A stretch of 64,000 nucleotides of DNA from positions 1,619,986 through 1,683,985 of the forward strand of contig NC_090255.1 of assembly GCF_037325665.1 (NCBI RefSeq). Direction: 5' to 3'. Of the stretch, positions 34,194 to 57,899 are shown in pieces. This DNA comes from Littorina saxatilis. Taxonomy: Eukaryota; Mollusca; Gastropoda; Littorinimorpha; Littorinidae. Made by a program: the position numbers and the translations under genes. The notes under the pieces are model-generated. The model had not been told where the DNA came from, made no database searches, and saw only the letters and a list, made by a program, of their open reading frames with translations. Each line of letters begins with the position of its first letter. Position 1 is the stretch's first letter.

Positions 34194-34406
34194 ATGGGGT
34201 TGATGGAAGTCGTCTCGTTCCTGTTCAACGTGACAGTGTTGTGGTTTCAGGCCTTCATTGCCGTCATTTTTCCACCGGCAAGGAAGTCTCTCGATGGTCA
34301 AGTGGTTCTCATAACTGGTGCAGGCCACGGCATCGGCCGGGAACTGGCGCTAGAGATCACGCGCGCGGCTCCTCGCGCTAAGCTTGTGTTGTGGGATTTG
34401 AACAAG
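34194..34406 (+). CDS. SDR exon 1: membrane anchor and cofactor motif
   Basis: It reads [20 protein letters not shown] then [20 protein letters not shown] and ends VLWDLNK. The start codon at 34194 gives the typical hydrophobic N terminus. The donor is gtacga; phase 0. Confidence 0.92.
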
Positions 34407-34499
34407 GTACGAAGGGGGAGGTGACTTCCTGATGTCAACTTTGTGCGTGAGCGTACGTATTTGTGTTTGTGGGTGCGTTTATTGGGGATGTGGGTGGGT

Positions 34500-34544
<45 letters not shown>

Positions 34545-37500
34545 CCGTGTGTGTGTGTGTGTTATTAACTAAGACCAGGGGCAAAAATAAAATTTTCCGA
34601 TTCCTCGACTAACCCTATTTTTCCCTTCCAACTGAAGAATTTTGTAAATCCTTTAAAAAAACTAATTTGACAAAACTCGATTTTGTGGCTGTAGGGAAAT
34701 TTACTCTTCTCCGATGCCCTGGCCCCGTATTCTCGAAAAGTCTGCAACTCATAAGTCATATACTGGCCTGTTAAACCACTTACGCTCGATAAGTCTGCTA
34801 AGTGTTATAATTTATGAAACCCCGGGAAAGACTTACCTGGGTGTCTCCGAGCTGTAAAGTTAGACTGAGGACCCAACCCCCTCCTCTAAAGTCGCTACCT
34901 GTCAGGTAACTTCACCAACACTGTCCATGTTGCTCTTTTCATACGTTATTCAAACCGTCAATTCTGAATAAATCTTGTTCAAATATTGTTTGTAGATTTA
35001 TGTCCCTCATGGACACACAATGGTGTCATTTAAGCACTGCGGACAAATACGAGATACTGTTCCCGAAAGATTTCAACCAATGCTCGATCATACCGGCTTT
35101 AATTGTGGCGAAAGCGTGCAGGCGTCTTCTTTAATGCATTACAGTGTCGAGATTTTGTCATCTCCGTGGCCGAACGGTTATCGCATTTGCCTGTTAAGCG
35201 ATTGAGTCGAGTTCAAATCGCCATATGGCTGTACTTTTTTTTACTCTTTGTCATTTGTTTATTTTTGTTTATTTTCTTCATGTGCAAGAGAGTACGTTGT
35301 TATATATATCAAAATTGATTTTAAAAATTAATTTTAGACAGGAATTAGTTTTTTAAATCTTTGGTTAACATGATATTAGTTTATCGATAAAGTTTGTTAA
35401 TTTGAACATGTTAACATTTGATTGAGAAAAGAAAAAGACGAATGAATAAAAATGCTCCCTGCTTGAAAAAAAATAAATAAATAAATAAAAGTGAGAGAGA
35501 AGGCAAAAAAAAATAACAGTAGCAGCCACCTGCATGCAACTGAGGTTAAAAAAAATAATACAAAATAAAAAAATTCTCCCCATGTTTTTATTTCATTCAG
35601 TTTGTTTGGGTTGTTGTTATTGACTTTGAAACTGACACGCCGGTAACGCGTGTGCAGAGAAGAGCAAGCATGGGGAATCTCCTATTCTAAAAATAACCAA
35701 CACTGGTAGCTGCCGACCTTCTACCAGGCTCACATGAATACCAGGCGAAAATAAATCATTACCGGGCTGTAAAAACAAATACCGGGCGTAAGTTACACGA
35801 CAGGTTGACTTTGACGGACATAATTTTGCAGACTTTTCAAGAATATGAGCCCGGGTTCGTGCAACAGCTTGCATAATTCTTCTGGATTGCAGGTGGCCTG
35901 TCATGGCAGGTATGTTTTTGTCTTATTAAAAGACAGAGTGACAACAATAAACAGGTGGCCTTCGCAGGAAAGCATCCTCTTCTCAGAGGGATCTCACACG
36001 GCAGGTACCACTGGACATCACACCAGCCTATTTCAATTTTCATAGCAAAGTTTCAATTTCGGTGGTTGACTTTTCAGGAAAACAACGACGCGACCGCCTC
36101 ACAAGTGAAGGAGCTGGGTGGGGAGGCGTATTCATACGCCTGTGATGTCAGCAAGTCGTCTGAAATCCACTCTGTGGCGCAGAAAGTTCGTCAGGATGTG
36201 GGGGAGGTGGACGTTCTCATCAACAACGCGGGCATTCTCTACGGCGGGGCGCTGCTAGACATGGAAGAGAAACACATCCGTCGCACGTTTGAAGTCAACA
36301 CGCTTGCTCACTTCTGGGTGTGTGTGTTTTTGTTTTCTTTGTTGTTGTTTTGTGGGTGGGGGAGAGGGGGGGGGGGGTGGGGTTGGTTGCACAGTGTCCC
36401 AGGCATTTTGATGTATTGTATGGTATACATAACTTTTATTTTTACATGTGAAACAAATTGATTGAAAATCAACATGTGCAGTTTAGATTCCTCATGAAAT
36501 GTAATTGAAAATTTTCCCAGAAGTAAAACTAGCCTTGCAACACTACCGTTCACACTTCCCCTTGACCAAAACAAAAAACAAAAACACCCAAAGGGGGTGA
36601 GTTTGCTATTTTCAGATCTCAGCTCAGAACGTCTCATGGTTTAGTATTTGTATTTTTTGTGAAACAAAGTATATTGCAGACAGCCAGAGAATTTTTGCCA
36701 GCCATGATGGAGAAGAATCGCGGCCATATTGTCAACATCGCTTCCATGTCGGCAAAGGGGGGAACCGCCTTCCTCGTTGACTACAGGTAGATACAATTCA
36801 CAGATTTGATGGTATTTTATCGCTTGAGAAATGGAAAAAGGGAAAACACATCGCCTAGTGTTCACTCGTACTGACTTGAATTGCACCTCGCTTGACTTAG
36901 CAAAAAGAAGTTATAATTATGTAACTTGTAAGGGCCTCGACACACATCATATGAGAGGGAGTGTTAGAAGTACTGTCTTCCTATTTTCAGAGAATTTGGT
37001 CAGATTTAGGATTTTACTTTCTCTCCTTTCTCTTACTTTTCTTCTCCTCTTTCTATCTCTCAATCTCGTTAGCTCCCCCCTCCTCCCCCCCCCCCTCTTT
37101 TCCCCTTTGTCTGCACACACAGACACACACAGATACACAGACACACATACAGACACAGACACACACAGACACAAACACGCACACAGACACACACAGATAC
37201 ACAAACACACATACAGACACAGACACACACAGACACAAACACGCACACAGACACACACAGACACACAAACACGCACACAGACACAAACACACACACAGAC
37301 ACACACAGATACACAAACACACATACAGACACAGACACACACAGACACAAACACGCACACAGACACACACAAACACACACAGACACACGCACAACTCTTT
37401 TTCTCATCCTTTCTGTGATCACTATCAAAAGCTCTTTTACTTATTTACCCTCAAACCGATGCCATCAGATTACCATGGTAACCTTTACCCTGTGCAGTGC

Positions 37501-37934
37501 GTCCAAGCATGCTGTGTACGGGATGACGGAGGCGCTGGGCGAAGAGATGAGGAAGCTGGGCAAGCCGGGCGTCAAGACGACAGTGGTGTGCCCCATGTTC
37601 GTCAACACCGGGCTCTGCATGTTCCCCAAGGACCGGTAAGGTGCACGCTGCTCTGTACAAGTTGACTTTAGGGCTCTACATGTTCCCCAAGGACCGGTAA
37701 GGTGCACGCTGCTCTGTACAAGTTGACTTTAGGGCTCGGTACAGTGAAACCCTCATTTTAAGACCGTCAAAAAATCTGAGAAAATCAGGTCTTAAAAAGG
37801 AGGGAGTCTTAAAATGGAGGTAATTTTGTAGAGAAGTTATGAAATGAATATCTGGAAAAAGTAACGTCTCTGATGAAACAAATTTAGCGTTCGACCATGG
37901 TAGTACCTGATCGTAATGGGGGAAGTCTTATGAT

Positions 37935-37966
<32 letters not shown>

Positions 37967-40900
37967 ACTAATAGGGGGTTCTACTGTATTCGTGTGTCTT
38001 AAAATGGAGGAAAATAATTTACCGAGTTTTTCATCAGAAAGTCTCAAATACAAGGTCTTTAAAGGCAGGCATGGGAATTCTCCTCAGATTCAAGTATTTC
38101 TCAGAAAAGCTACACGTACATTTCAGAAAGAAAAAAACATCTTTTCGGAGAACAAAAAATCAGGATTTTTTTTTTTAAAGGAAAAAAAATCTAAACTACA
38201 ATTTGCCTAGTATGACCAATGTCCTCCATAAAACAGTCCCTTCATTCAGTGAGATTGTGCCCTCGTAAATCACTCTTGCAAAGAGCCTGCAATTAAGTGG
38301 CGAACACAAAGTGGGCGATGGTAATGTTGAACGCAGTTCAGTAAGGTAGTTCACATGTTGCTCTTTACATGTGTGTGAAAGAGTAAGTGTGTTCAAATGA
38401 TATTAATTCAATTAAAAGAATTAGAATGATCATTGGTTACTTGCAATACAAAATATGTTTTAAAGTTGGTCAGGTTTGTGTAAAATTCATGAAACGTACT
38501 CCCAGAATGCGCCAATTTGCACATATTTTAATCTAGATTAATCTAAATTCTGGAGAGAAAAGGGGAAAGTCTTAAATTGGGGGGTATTAAAAAGGGGGGG
38601 TCCACTGTATAGTCTAACAGGTTGGCACAGTAGCCTCCCTTGTTACAACAGCTTCTTTAATAATAATATAATGGGAGATTTATAAAGCGCTTGACATTCT
38701 CAAAGCGCTTTACAATGAATTGGTGAGAGGTCAAGGCAGGTGAGGTAGCCCGCACGTTGAACATCTCTCATGCTGGGTATTTTCGTGTTTCTATAACCCA
38801 CCGAACTCTGACATGGATTACAGCAGACCTGTTTACCAGTACGATTTGGGCGTATTTTGTACGCCAAATTATTATCAGTACGCAAATACGCGACACACGC
38901 ACAAAATACGCATAAGACAAAATCTAGAATACGTTTTCCGGTGTTGGTGTGCTGATTACGGGATGGTACAACTGATACCGGTTTCGGTCGAAGGGAGATA
39001 ACTATGACAGCGAGTCTTCAGCTGTGGAAACCTTGTTCAGTTGTTGGCACGTGCGATCGTCTGGACAATCGTGGCAAAATGAAGCGGTAAAATGTGCCAG
39101 TTTCGGATGACTGTACCAAGTCTAAACAGCAGAAGCAGCAGATTTTCTTGGAGAAATATAAGAAAGAGCCAGGAATTGTGGAGTCTACTATGGGAAAAAG
39201 TCATGCACACTGCAAGTATTGTACATCAGATTTCTCCGTTGTCCATGCTGGGAAATATATGACATCGAACGACACTGCACTGCAGTTCCAAAACTCACAT
39301 GGACAAGGTTGCTGCAAAGAAATCCGCTGAAAGCTGCCAAGGAATTATTAAGTTCACCCGCAAAGCAAATCCTGCCAGAAGAAAAGGCTGTAGTCCGTGC
39401 TGAAGCAATGTTTTCTGAGATGATTGTAAAAATGAACTTGCCACTGTCAACCGCAGATGTTATTTCACGAACTTCATCTTTTCATTATCAATCTGCTTGG
39501 AAGACACTGGTTATAATGTTATAAACTGACAGGTAAATAAAATTGTTTTATACCTGTTGTATCGGAAGGAGTTAAATTCTGAAGATGTTCACAAGACATG
39601 CTATTCTTACACAAACATGTTTGCACCCACGGCGTACGTTTTGCCTAGCCCATATGGCTTTGCTTGCAAAGTACACCAACTTTTTGAAAAATACACTTAA
39701 CTTTTTGAAAAAGTACTCTTGCCTCAGGTTTAGGGTAAACAGGTCTGATTACAGGATCTTTTCCGTGCGCACTTGGTCTTGTGCTTTGCGTGTACACACG
39801 AAGGGGGTTAAGTCACTAGCAGGTCTGCACATAAGTTGACCTGGGAGATCAGAAAAATCTCCACTTTTAACCCACCAGGCAGCAGCGACCGGGACTCGAA
39901 CACATGACCTTCCGATTAGGAGGCTGACGTCTTACCACCTCGCCACTGCGCCCGTCTTACCACCACGCCACTTTGCACAGTTGTCTTGCCTAATAGGCTA
40001 AGCACTAAAAACTGTATAGCTCAAAACTTCTACACTGAACTAAAAGACCTAAGAATATCACTGTGTAGCGTGAGAGGTTTGTGCTGAACATCTGGGAAAG
40101 TATTGCACGGTCATGATTAAGGGGATGGGGGGGGGGGGGGGGGGGGGCAGCGGGCTGGACGCGACCTTAAAAGCATTTAGTATGAGAAAAGGTGTCTGAT
40201 AAGAGGGGTACATAACACCTAGCAATTGCTTTGTACGTTGCAATTTTGTTTCTGGCCTTATGCCTCCTTTAAACTTACGGAAAAATTTACGTTTACAAAA
40301 TTTCCTACGACTTTTAGTTTTACAAAGAGTACTACCCCAGCCCTACGATAGGCTGTGACTTCACAGAACAGAGGAATAATACGCCTTCTTTTCAGACCCC
40401 TAGTAATCTCTGAAAAAGGAGGATGTCTTTATATAAAGGTAAATTTAATATTGGTACAAAAGAAAAATCTTATAAACTAGGGTCTTATAAGGAAGAAGCT
40501 AGACAATGAGGGGTTCTAACTTAAAGGTGTGTTCTACCGTGCAGGTTTTTAAAACAGCTATCACGATGGGTGTGTATGTTTCAGGTTTGGCAAGGTGCTA
40601 ACACCGGAGGAGGTTGCCACGGCGACAGTGGACGGAATGCTGAGGAACGAGGAGTACGTCTTTGTTCCGCGACCACTCTGGCTCAGTCTCAGGATCACTG
40701 GGTAACATTCCTTTCACGCTTTTCTCCCCTTTACTTTCAGAACACCTTTACTTTAACCCTGTCGCTGCCTGTAGGACGTCAGCTGACATCTTAGGTCACT
40801 AAGCTTTAAAATGGCAACAAAGCAATCAATAAAAAGCAAATAAGAAGCACAGCAACAAACAAACAATGTGTGTGTGTGGTGTATTTATTTATTCATCAAG

Positions 40901-41646
40901 GGCACACTGTAAGTTGTTACTTCAGGTAAATACAGGTGATACAAATATTTCCTGGCAGCTAAGAGGTTGAAAGCACATCCCTTCCTGTTAAACAGTTCTC
41001 CCATCTGCCCAGGTTTTACATTTACACGGGCTTTTGAAGAAATTAATCCATAAAAATACAGAATTCTTTCTTTGCACAGCTATTGATTTTGGTGTGTGTC
41101 CATGTGGTAAAATGGCCAGGTATGAGAGGGTGAAGGGAATCGCTTACATGGGGAAGGCAGTGTCTACAGGCACAGGTTAGTGAATAGCCCAATTCCGGAA
41201 ATAACTCGGTCAACTTTTTATGGGCAGGAAAGGGTTGTCTTTCCTTGGAAAATCGAGGGCTAATGAAACCAGGTGACAAAATAGGCCAATCATTATTGAG
41301 TTGGGTGTCTTACACATGCTTGCTGACAACGTGTACTAACACGCTGCTCGCTAGTGATTGGCCTAGTTTGTCACGCAGGTTTGTTTGTCCTCTTTTTTTC
41401 TCCCAACAAAAGTTATTTCCAAACATCGTCTATTGTTTGGCCAAATGGGCTGTAAGGCCGATTAAAAACAATAACCAACCAATTTTTTTACATTTGTAAA
41501 CATTTGTTTTGAACAAAACTGGTGTTAGTGATGTTGATGCGGTTCCTATGTGTTGCAGACTGCTGCCGGTGAGAGTGAACCAGTACATCAAGGAGTTTGG
41601 GGAAATCGGCATTGAGCCGCAGTACCAGCACATGAAGAAAGACTAA
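34194..41646 (+). CDS. Short-chain dehydrogenase/reductase, SDR16C / 17beta-HSD11-like (6 exons, complete)
   Basis: Exons 34194-34406, 36078-36317, 36680-36786, 37498-37635, 40585-40701 and 41559-41646 join in phase to 300 aa, the usual length for 17beta-HSD11/13 and epidermal retinol dehydrogenases. Visible: an N-terminal hydrophobic anchor (about 5-27), cofactor motif TGAGHGIG (41-48), acidic D68 at the end of the second beta strand suggesting NAD(H) preference, NNAG (120-123), catalytic Ser173, Tyr186 and Lys190 (YSASK), and the PMFVNTG loop (219-225). Family members oxidise or reduce steroid, retinoid or other lipid alcohols at the ER membrane or lipid droplets; the substrate here is not known. 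A 61-bp tandem duplication covers the exon 4 donor. Confidence 0.94.
34500..34561. repeat. (GT)n microsatellite in SDR intron 1
   Basis: About 60 bp of GT with one tccgt interruption. Confidence 0.9.
35154..35225 (+). other. tRNA-like sequence, probably a pseudogene or SINE head
   Basis: It contains gtggccgaacggttatcgca (A-box-like), a GTT triplet at the anticodon position (ttgcctgttaagcga) and gagttcaaatc (B-box-like). The anticodon stem pairs, but the T stem and acceptor stem pair poorly, so I do not call a working tRNA-Asn gene. In SDR intron 1. Confidence 0.4.
36078..36317 (+). CDS. SDR exon 2: Rossmann fold middle with NNAG motif
   Basis: It reads [20 protein letters not shown] and later [20 protein letters not shown], ending NTLAHFW. 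The acceptor is ttttcag, the donor gtgtgt; phase 0 on both sides. Confidence 0.93.
36680..36786 (+). CDS. SDR exon 3: catalytic serine and tyrosine
   Basis: It reads [20 protein letters not shown] then [15 protein letters not shown]. Ser173 and Tyr186 are 13 residues apart, as in active SDRs. Phase 0 in, phase 2 out. Confidence 0.93.
37115..37392. repeat. CACAGA-type compound microsatellite with higher-order repeat
   Basis: About 280 bp of acacagacac-type repeats. Longer blocks (cagacacaaacacgcacaca) recur about every 80-120 bp. In SDR intron 3; the Cys/Val or His/Thr frames are artefacts. Confidence 0.92.
37498..37635 (+). CDS. SDR exon 4: catalytic lysine and substrate loop
   Basis: It reads [20 protein letters not shown] then [19 protein letters not shown]. 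Lys190 completes the YxxxK motif. The donor is gtaagg at 37636; a duplicated copy of this donor lies 61 bp downstream. Phase 2 in and out. Confidence 0.93.
37610..37731 (+). repeat. 61-bp tandem duplication spanning the SDR exon 4/intron 4 junction
   Basis: ggctctgcatgttccccaag through gttgacttta is repeated with one difference (tgcatg or tacatg). Each copy carries the end of exon 4 and its gtaagg donor. Use of the second donor would insert an in-frame TAA directly after the normal boundary. Confidence 0.95.
37738..37992. repeat. Dispersed GTCTTAAAA repeat with 31-G homopolymer
   Basis: The motif gtcttaaaatggaggtaatt and a closing ggttctactgta belong to a dispersed repeat also seen near 38560-38612, 42566-42790 and inverted at about 61030-61202. 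The poly-G run at 37935-37965 is an expansion inside it. Confidence 0.65.
38770..39957 (-). mobile_element. tRNA-derived SINE (family C) split by a hAT-like element
   Basis: The left part (tgctgggtattttcgtgttt to catggattacag) and right part (gatcttttccgtgcgcactt to ccactgcgcccgtc) are continuous in the copy at 60260-60508. The tRNA-like head is at the right end on the minus strand (B-box-like gttcgagtccc). The interruption is 38824-39747. Confidence 0.82.
38824..39747 (+). mobile_element. hAT-like DNA transposon remnant (924 bp) with BED-type zinc finger fragment
   Basis: 14-bp perfect terminal inverted repeats (cagacctgtttacc and ggtaaacaggtctg) flanked by ATTACAG direct repeats (38817-38823 and 39748-39754); 7 or 8 bp fits the hAT pattern. 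Plus-strand frames at 39094-39330 and 39219-39524 hold a broken zinc-finger-like piece ([13 protein letters not shown] in one frame, YDIERHCT in the next), as in BED fingers of mollusc hAT transposases. One frameshift separates them and the catalytic region is missing, so it is non-autonomous. Confidence 0.8.
40585..40701 (+). CDS. SDR exon 5
   Basis: It reads [20 protein letters not shown] then [18 protein letters not shown], matching the L-x-P-E-E-V segment and C-terminal helices of HSD17B11-type enzymes. The acceptor is tttcag, the donor gtaaca; phase 2 in and out. Confidence 0.92.
41559..41646 (+). CDS. SDR exon 6: C terminus and stop
   Basis: It reads [20 protein letters not shown] then QYQHMKKD and TAA. 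The acceptor is tgttgcag. A 3' UTR follows; the first AATAAA I see is at 42308-42313, supplied by a retroposon tail. Confidence 0.92.
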
Positions 41647-41956
41647 CTCCGCTTCGTTGAACCCTCGTGTCACACCAGCCCTGACAGCTTCAGTCTGTAT
41701 CGCCAGCACTGTGCTTTTATCTGCTCAATGTGTGACCAGACAAAAAAATGAACAGTTTTTAATGTGAGCTAGTCCATATCATTAGCACAGTATTGAAAAA
41801 AAGAATGTCCATTTTTAGGTCAGCTTTGCAGTTCATATCAACAAAGCAGTACTGTAAGCAGCCTGATAATGTCTTACAATTAAAAATGTTACTCTAGTCT
41901 AGCTCGTTCTTGGACAAATCCATTAACAGTCGGAAGAACATTATCTTCATAAATTC

Positions 41957-42330
41957 CCCCCGCGGGTTAGGGGGAAGAATTTACCCGATGCTCCCCAGCA
42001 TGTCGTAAGAGGCGACTAACGAATTCTGTTTCTCCTTTTACCCTTGTTAAATTTTTCTTGTATAGAAAATAGTCCATTTTTGTAAAGATTTTAGTCAAGC
42101 AGTATGTAAGAAATGTTAAGTCCTTTGTACTGGAAACTTGCATTCTCCCAGTAAGGTAATATATTGTACTACGTTGCAAGCCCCTGGAGCAAAGTTTTGA
42201 TCAGTGCTTTTGTGAACAAGAAACAATTGACAAGTGGCTCTATCCCATCTTCCCCCTTTCCCCGTCGCGATATAACCCTTCGTGGTTGAAAAGGACGTTG
42301 AACACCAAATAAAGAAAGAAAGAAAGAAAT
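41957..42330 (+). mobile_element. SINE-like retroposon (family D), copy 1, with (AAAG)n tail
   Basis: It starts ccccgcgggttagggggaag and includes agcatgtcgtaagaggcgac; it ends with aaataaagaaagaaagaaag. It is continuous here and interrupted in the copy at 56488-57655. It lies just after the SDR stop codon, probably in its 3' UTR. Confidence 0.8.
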
Positions 42331-42751
42331 CTTCATAAATCAACAGAGAGTAAAAACAAAACTTAACAAGTATCACAGTTAGACGGTGGTCTCCAGGGGA
42401 GGCAATTATCTTGCTGTGTTCAAAAAAACAATATACAGCAGTTGTTTCCCTTGACAAAGAATTACATTATTCTGACAACAAACTAACTATGTACCTGATA
42501 TATTATGTATTCTAGCAGTCAAGGAGTTTGTAGGAGAGAATGAATTTGCTGAGCAACATTGTTGTACAGTAGAAGCCCCTTTTATAGTACCCTGCTTTGT
42601 GAGGTTGTCTGCCCATGTCTCTAAATGTAACCCCATTTTTATTTTTTTTTTTATTATTCTCTTTATTTATATAGCGCCTTATCCGAAGTTCAAAGCGCTT
42701 TTAAACCCCCTTCTCTATTAAAACCTAATTTCCTCAGATTTTGGCAGTCTT

Positions 42752-42756
<5 letters not shown>

Positions 42757-42785
<29 letters not shown>
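42757..42785. repeat. Poly-G run (29 G) inside a GTCTTAAA repeat
   Basis: Follows gcagtcttaaaga, the same dispersed repeat context as the poly-G run at 37935. Confidence 0.9.
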
Positions 42786-42789
42786 AGAT

Positions 42790-43780
42790 GAGGTGTGATT
42801 GCCCTGTCCTGCGATTTGTCAGCAAAATTAGCTTTTGAAGCCTTGATTGTATATAAGTCATGCTCAACGAACTAAAATCCAAAAATGATCATGTCATACA
42901 AGAATAACTTCACTTGGCGTAGCTAAAACTGCTGACTCTGCTTACATTTCCACTGTTTTTAGATTATGAAAATACCAATACTGGTTGCACCAGTTTAAGG
43001 GACCAGTAGTCAGATAATTGACAGCTTCATTGTAAAGACTTACTTGTGTCTGTCATCTGTCTGTCTGTCAGTCAATGCCTGTGTGTCTGTCTGTCAGTCA
43101 ATGCCTGTGTGTCTGTCAGTCAATGCCTGTCTGTCTGTCAGTCAATGCCTGTGTGTCAGTCAGTCAATGCCTGTGTGTCAGTCAGTCAATGTCTGTGTGT
43201 CTCTGTCTTCTGTCCAGGAAGAACGTTGATGGATGTATTGATGGATGTTTGTCTGCTTGCTTGCTTGTTTATCTTATTCTCCTTTTAAGTTTTATGTTTC
43301 CCTTTCTTTAATGACTGTGATCTTTAATTTCTTCTTTTTTGATTTCGTAAATGTTGCTTCAAGTTGTAGGTATTTGTACCATTTCAGTAATTATTTATCA
43401 TATGTGATTTTAATTTCTTGTGTTTTGTGCATTGAAGTTGAGAGTCTACTTTTTAAAAGATTTATCTCTATAAGCGCTTACTATTGTGATATGCCTTTTT
43501 ACATTCAAACTGCCTAGCAATAAGCACTATTTTGGTTGTTGGTGGTGCTGGTTTGACATTGTATTACTGACACAAGAATTTATATACAGTGCCTTCTGTA
43601 AAAAATAATATGCTTATATTTGATTTAATCTGTATTTTTTCTCAAATGACGCACCAAACAATTGTTATTTTTGTCTTTACTACTGATGAATACATTCACC
43701 TATTCAAATTGATTTGTTCAAATTGGCTTTTATTTCTTAATTAGCTTACTTTGTGCAACTCTGTAATATAGCAATATAGG

Positions 43781-43846
<66 letters not shown>

Positions 43847-44340
43847 TCAGACAGACAGACAGAGTGTTTGTGTTTGTTACCGTACTCGTTTAGTTTTCAT
43901 ATTCAGTGAGATGCTCAATCAAGCAAGAACATTGTGCATACTACTGCAGTTCATTACCTGAAAGGATTTGCTGCAGACACCATGACTTAAAACTTATTTG
44001 ATGGCATTAAAGCACACAGGTCTGTCTCAATTACCTGTGGCAGTCTTGTGAGCAAATTCTCAATTGACACAGTCACATATTGATTATTTTCCTGAGGTTT
44101 CTGATGACGGCAAGTATGACTGTGATCATAAATGTTGATGAATTTTGGAGCTGAAGTTTTCAGAATTGATGCTCAAAACACAACTAGACAGAAGACGTGC
44201 TACTGAAAGAACAGACAAACAAACAAACAAGAAACAAGCAAGCAAACCGATTGATGATTTTGAAGTCCTGATTTAAGCAGTTTGCTGGAGTAAGATAATC
44301 AATGTAAAAGGTTCTAAAGAAGGGAGGCAAGTGGTACCCC
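42790..44340. other. Gene-free intergenic stretch
   Basis: Contains an imperfect tandem repeat of ctgtctgtcagtcaatgcct (about 43048-43200, 20-26 bp periods) and a (GT)n microsatellite at 43783-43845. No exon recognised. Confidence 0.6.
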
Positions 44341-44377
44341 GTATTCTAAGGTAGCCTTCATACGCAGTTGTTTCCCT

Positions 44378-44843
44378 TTAATTGGATTGGATTGGATTGG
44401 ATAAGATTTAGTCCAGTGAGGTTACCCTCATGGAAATTCGGGCTGCTTTCTCCCCGGGGAAAGCGAGCTGCCATACATACGGCGCTACCCATATTTTTTT
44501 TTTCCCCTGCATGCGTGTATTCATGTTTCCTGAGACTTAATGCCGTGTGAGATGGAATTGTTTTACTTTATTCCAAGTCCCACGGGTATTTGATGGACAT
44601 TTTTATCTATGCCAATACAATTTTGCCAGGAAAGACCCTTTTGTCAATCGTGGGATCTTTAACGTGCACACCCCAATGTAGTGTACACGAAGGGACCTCG
44701 GTTTTTCGTCTCATCCGAAAGACTAGCACTTGAACCCACCACCTAGGTTAGGAAAGGGGGGAGAAAATTGCGGCCTGATCCAGGCCTAAACACGCAACCT
44801 CTCGCTTCCGAGCGCAAGTGCGTTACCACTCGGCCACCCAGTC
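44378..44843 (-). mobile_element. tRNA-derived SINE (family E) with (GGATT)n tail
   Basis: On the minus strand the head is tgggtggccgagtggtaacg, followed by ggttgcgtgtt (A- and B-box-like). The body contains gtgcacgttaaagatcccac, sharing the core motif of the SINE at 31477. The 3' end is a pentamer tail seen on the plus strand as ggattggattggattggata. Confidence 0.85.
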
Positions 44844-45192
44844 TGTCTGTCCTTCAATTATTGTCTCAATAAAGGTTCCAAATCAGCTGCCTGCAAATCG
44901 AAATCAGGAAGAAAAAAAAGAAGATTATTACTGGCAATGAAACCAGAACATTAGCACAATTACATGCGCACACACACGACCGAACACTGGTACGCACACA
45001 CACTTTGCACACACACTTCGCACACACACTTCGCACACACACTTCGCACACACATGCAAAAAGGAAAACGTAACACGCACACAAAACTTCCAACATTTTA
45101 TTTATTCAAAATGGCAATTCAAAGTCAAATTCGAATAATCCGATGAAAATAACTGAGAAAGTAATAACAAAACCAACTAAATATGAATGACA

Positions 45193-45198
45193 TTTATT
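45193..45198 (-). terminator. Possible polyadenylation signal of the coiled-coil gene
   Basis: AATAAA on the minus strand about 300 nt downstream of the stop codon at 45500. Position is reasonable; no further support. Confidence 0.35.
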
Positions 45199-45499
45199 GT
45201 CTATATTATGAGTGAGTGAGTGAGTGAGTGAGTGATAAATGTCTGTCTCGGTTTGTCTGTTAGTGTCGCTATCTCCATTGATGTGTCTGTATCTGTGTGT
45301 TACACAGTTTTATCACTGATTGATGTTGGACTTTTGAACCGCAGTACACTGACATCCGTTATATACAAGAAAACTGAAAGCAACAACAGCCCAAAAAACA
45401 AAGAATTGGGTTGGTAAAGCGAATTATCAGCTAACATTAAATGCATAAACCGCAGCCCAGAAGTTATATGAAACCCTTAACAGAGTAACAATGAATGAC

Positions 45500-57893
<12,394 letters not shown>

Positions 57894-57899
57894 CTGCCA

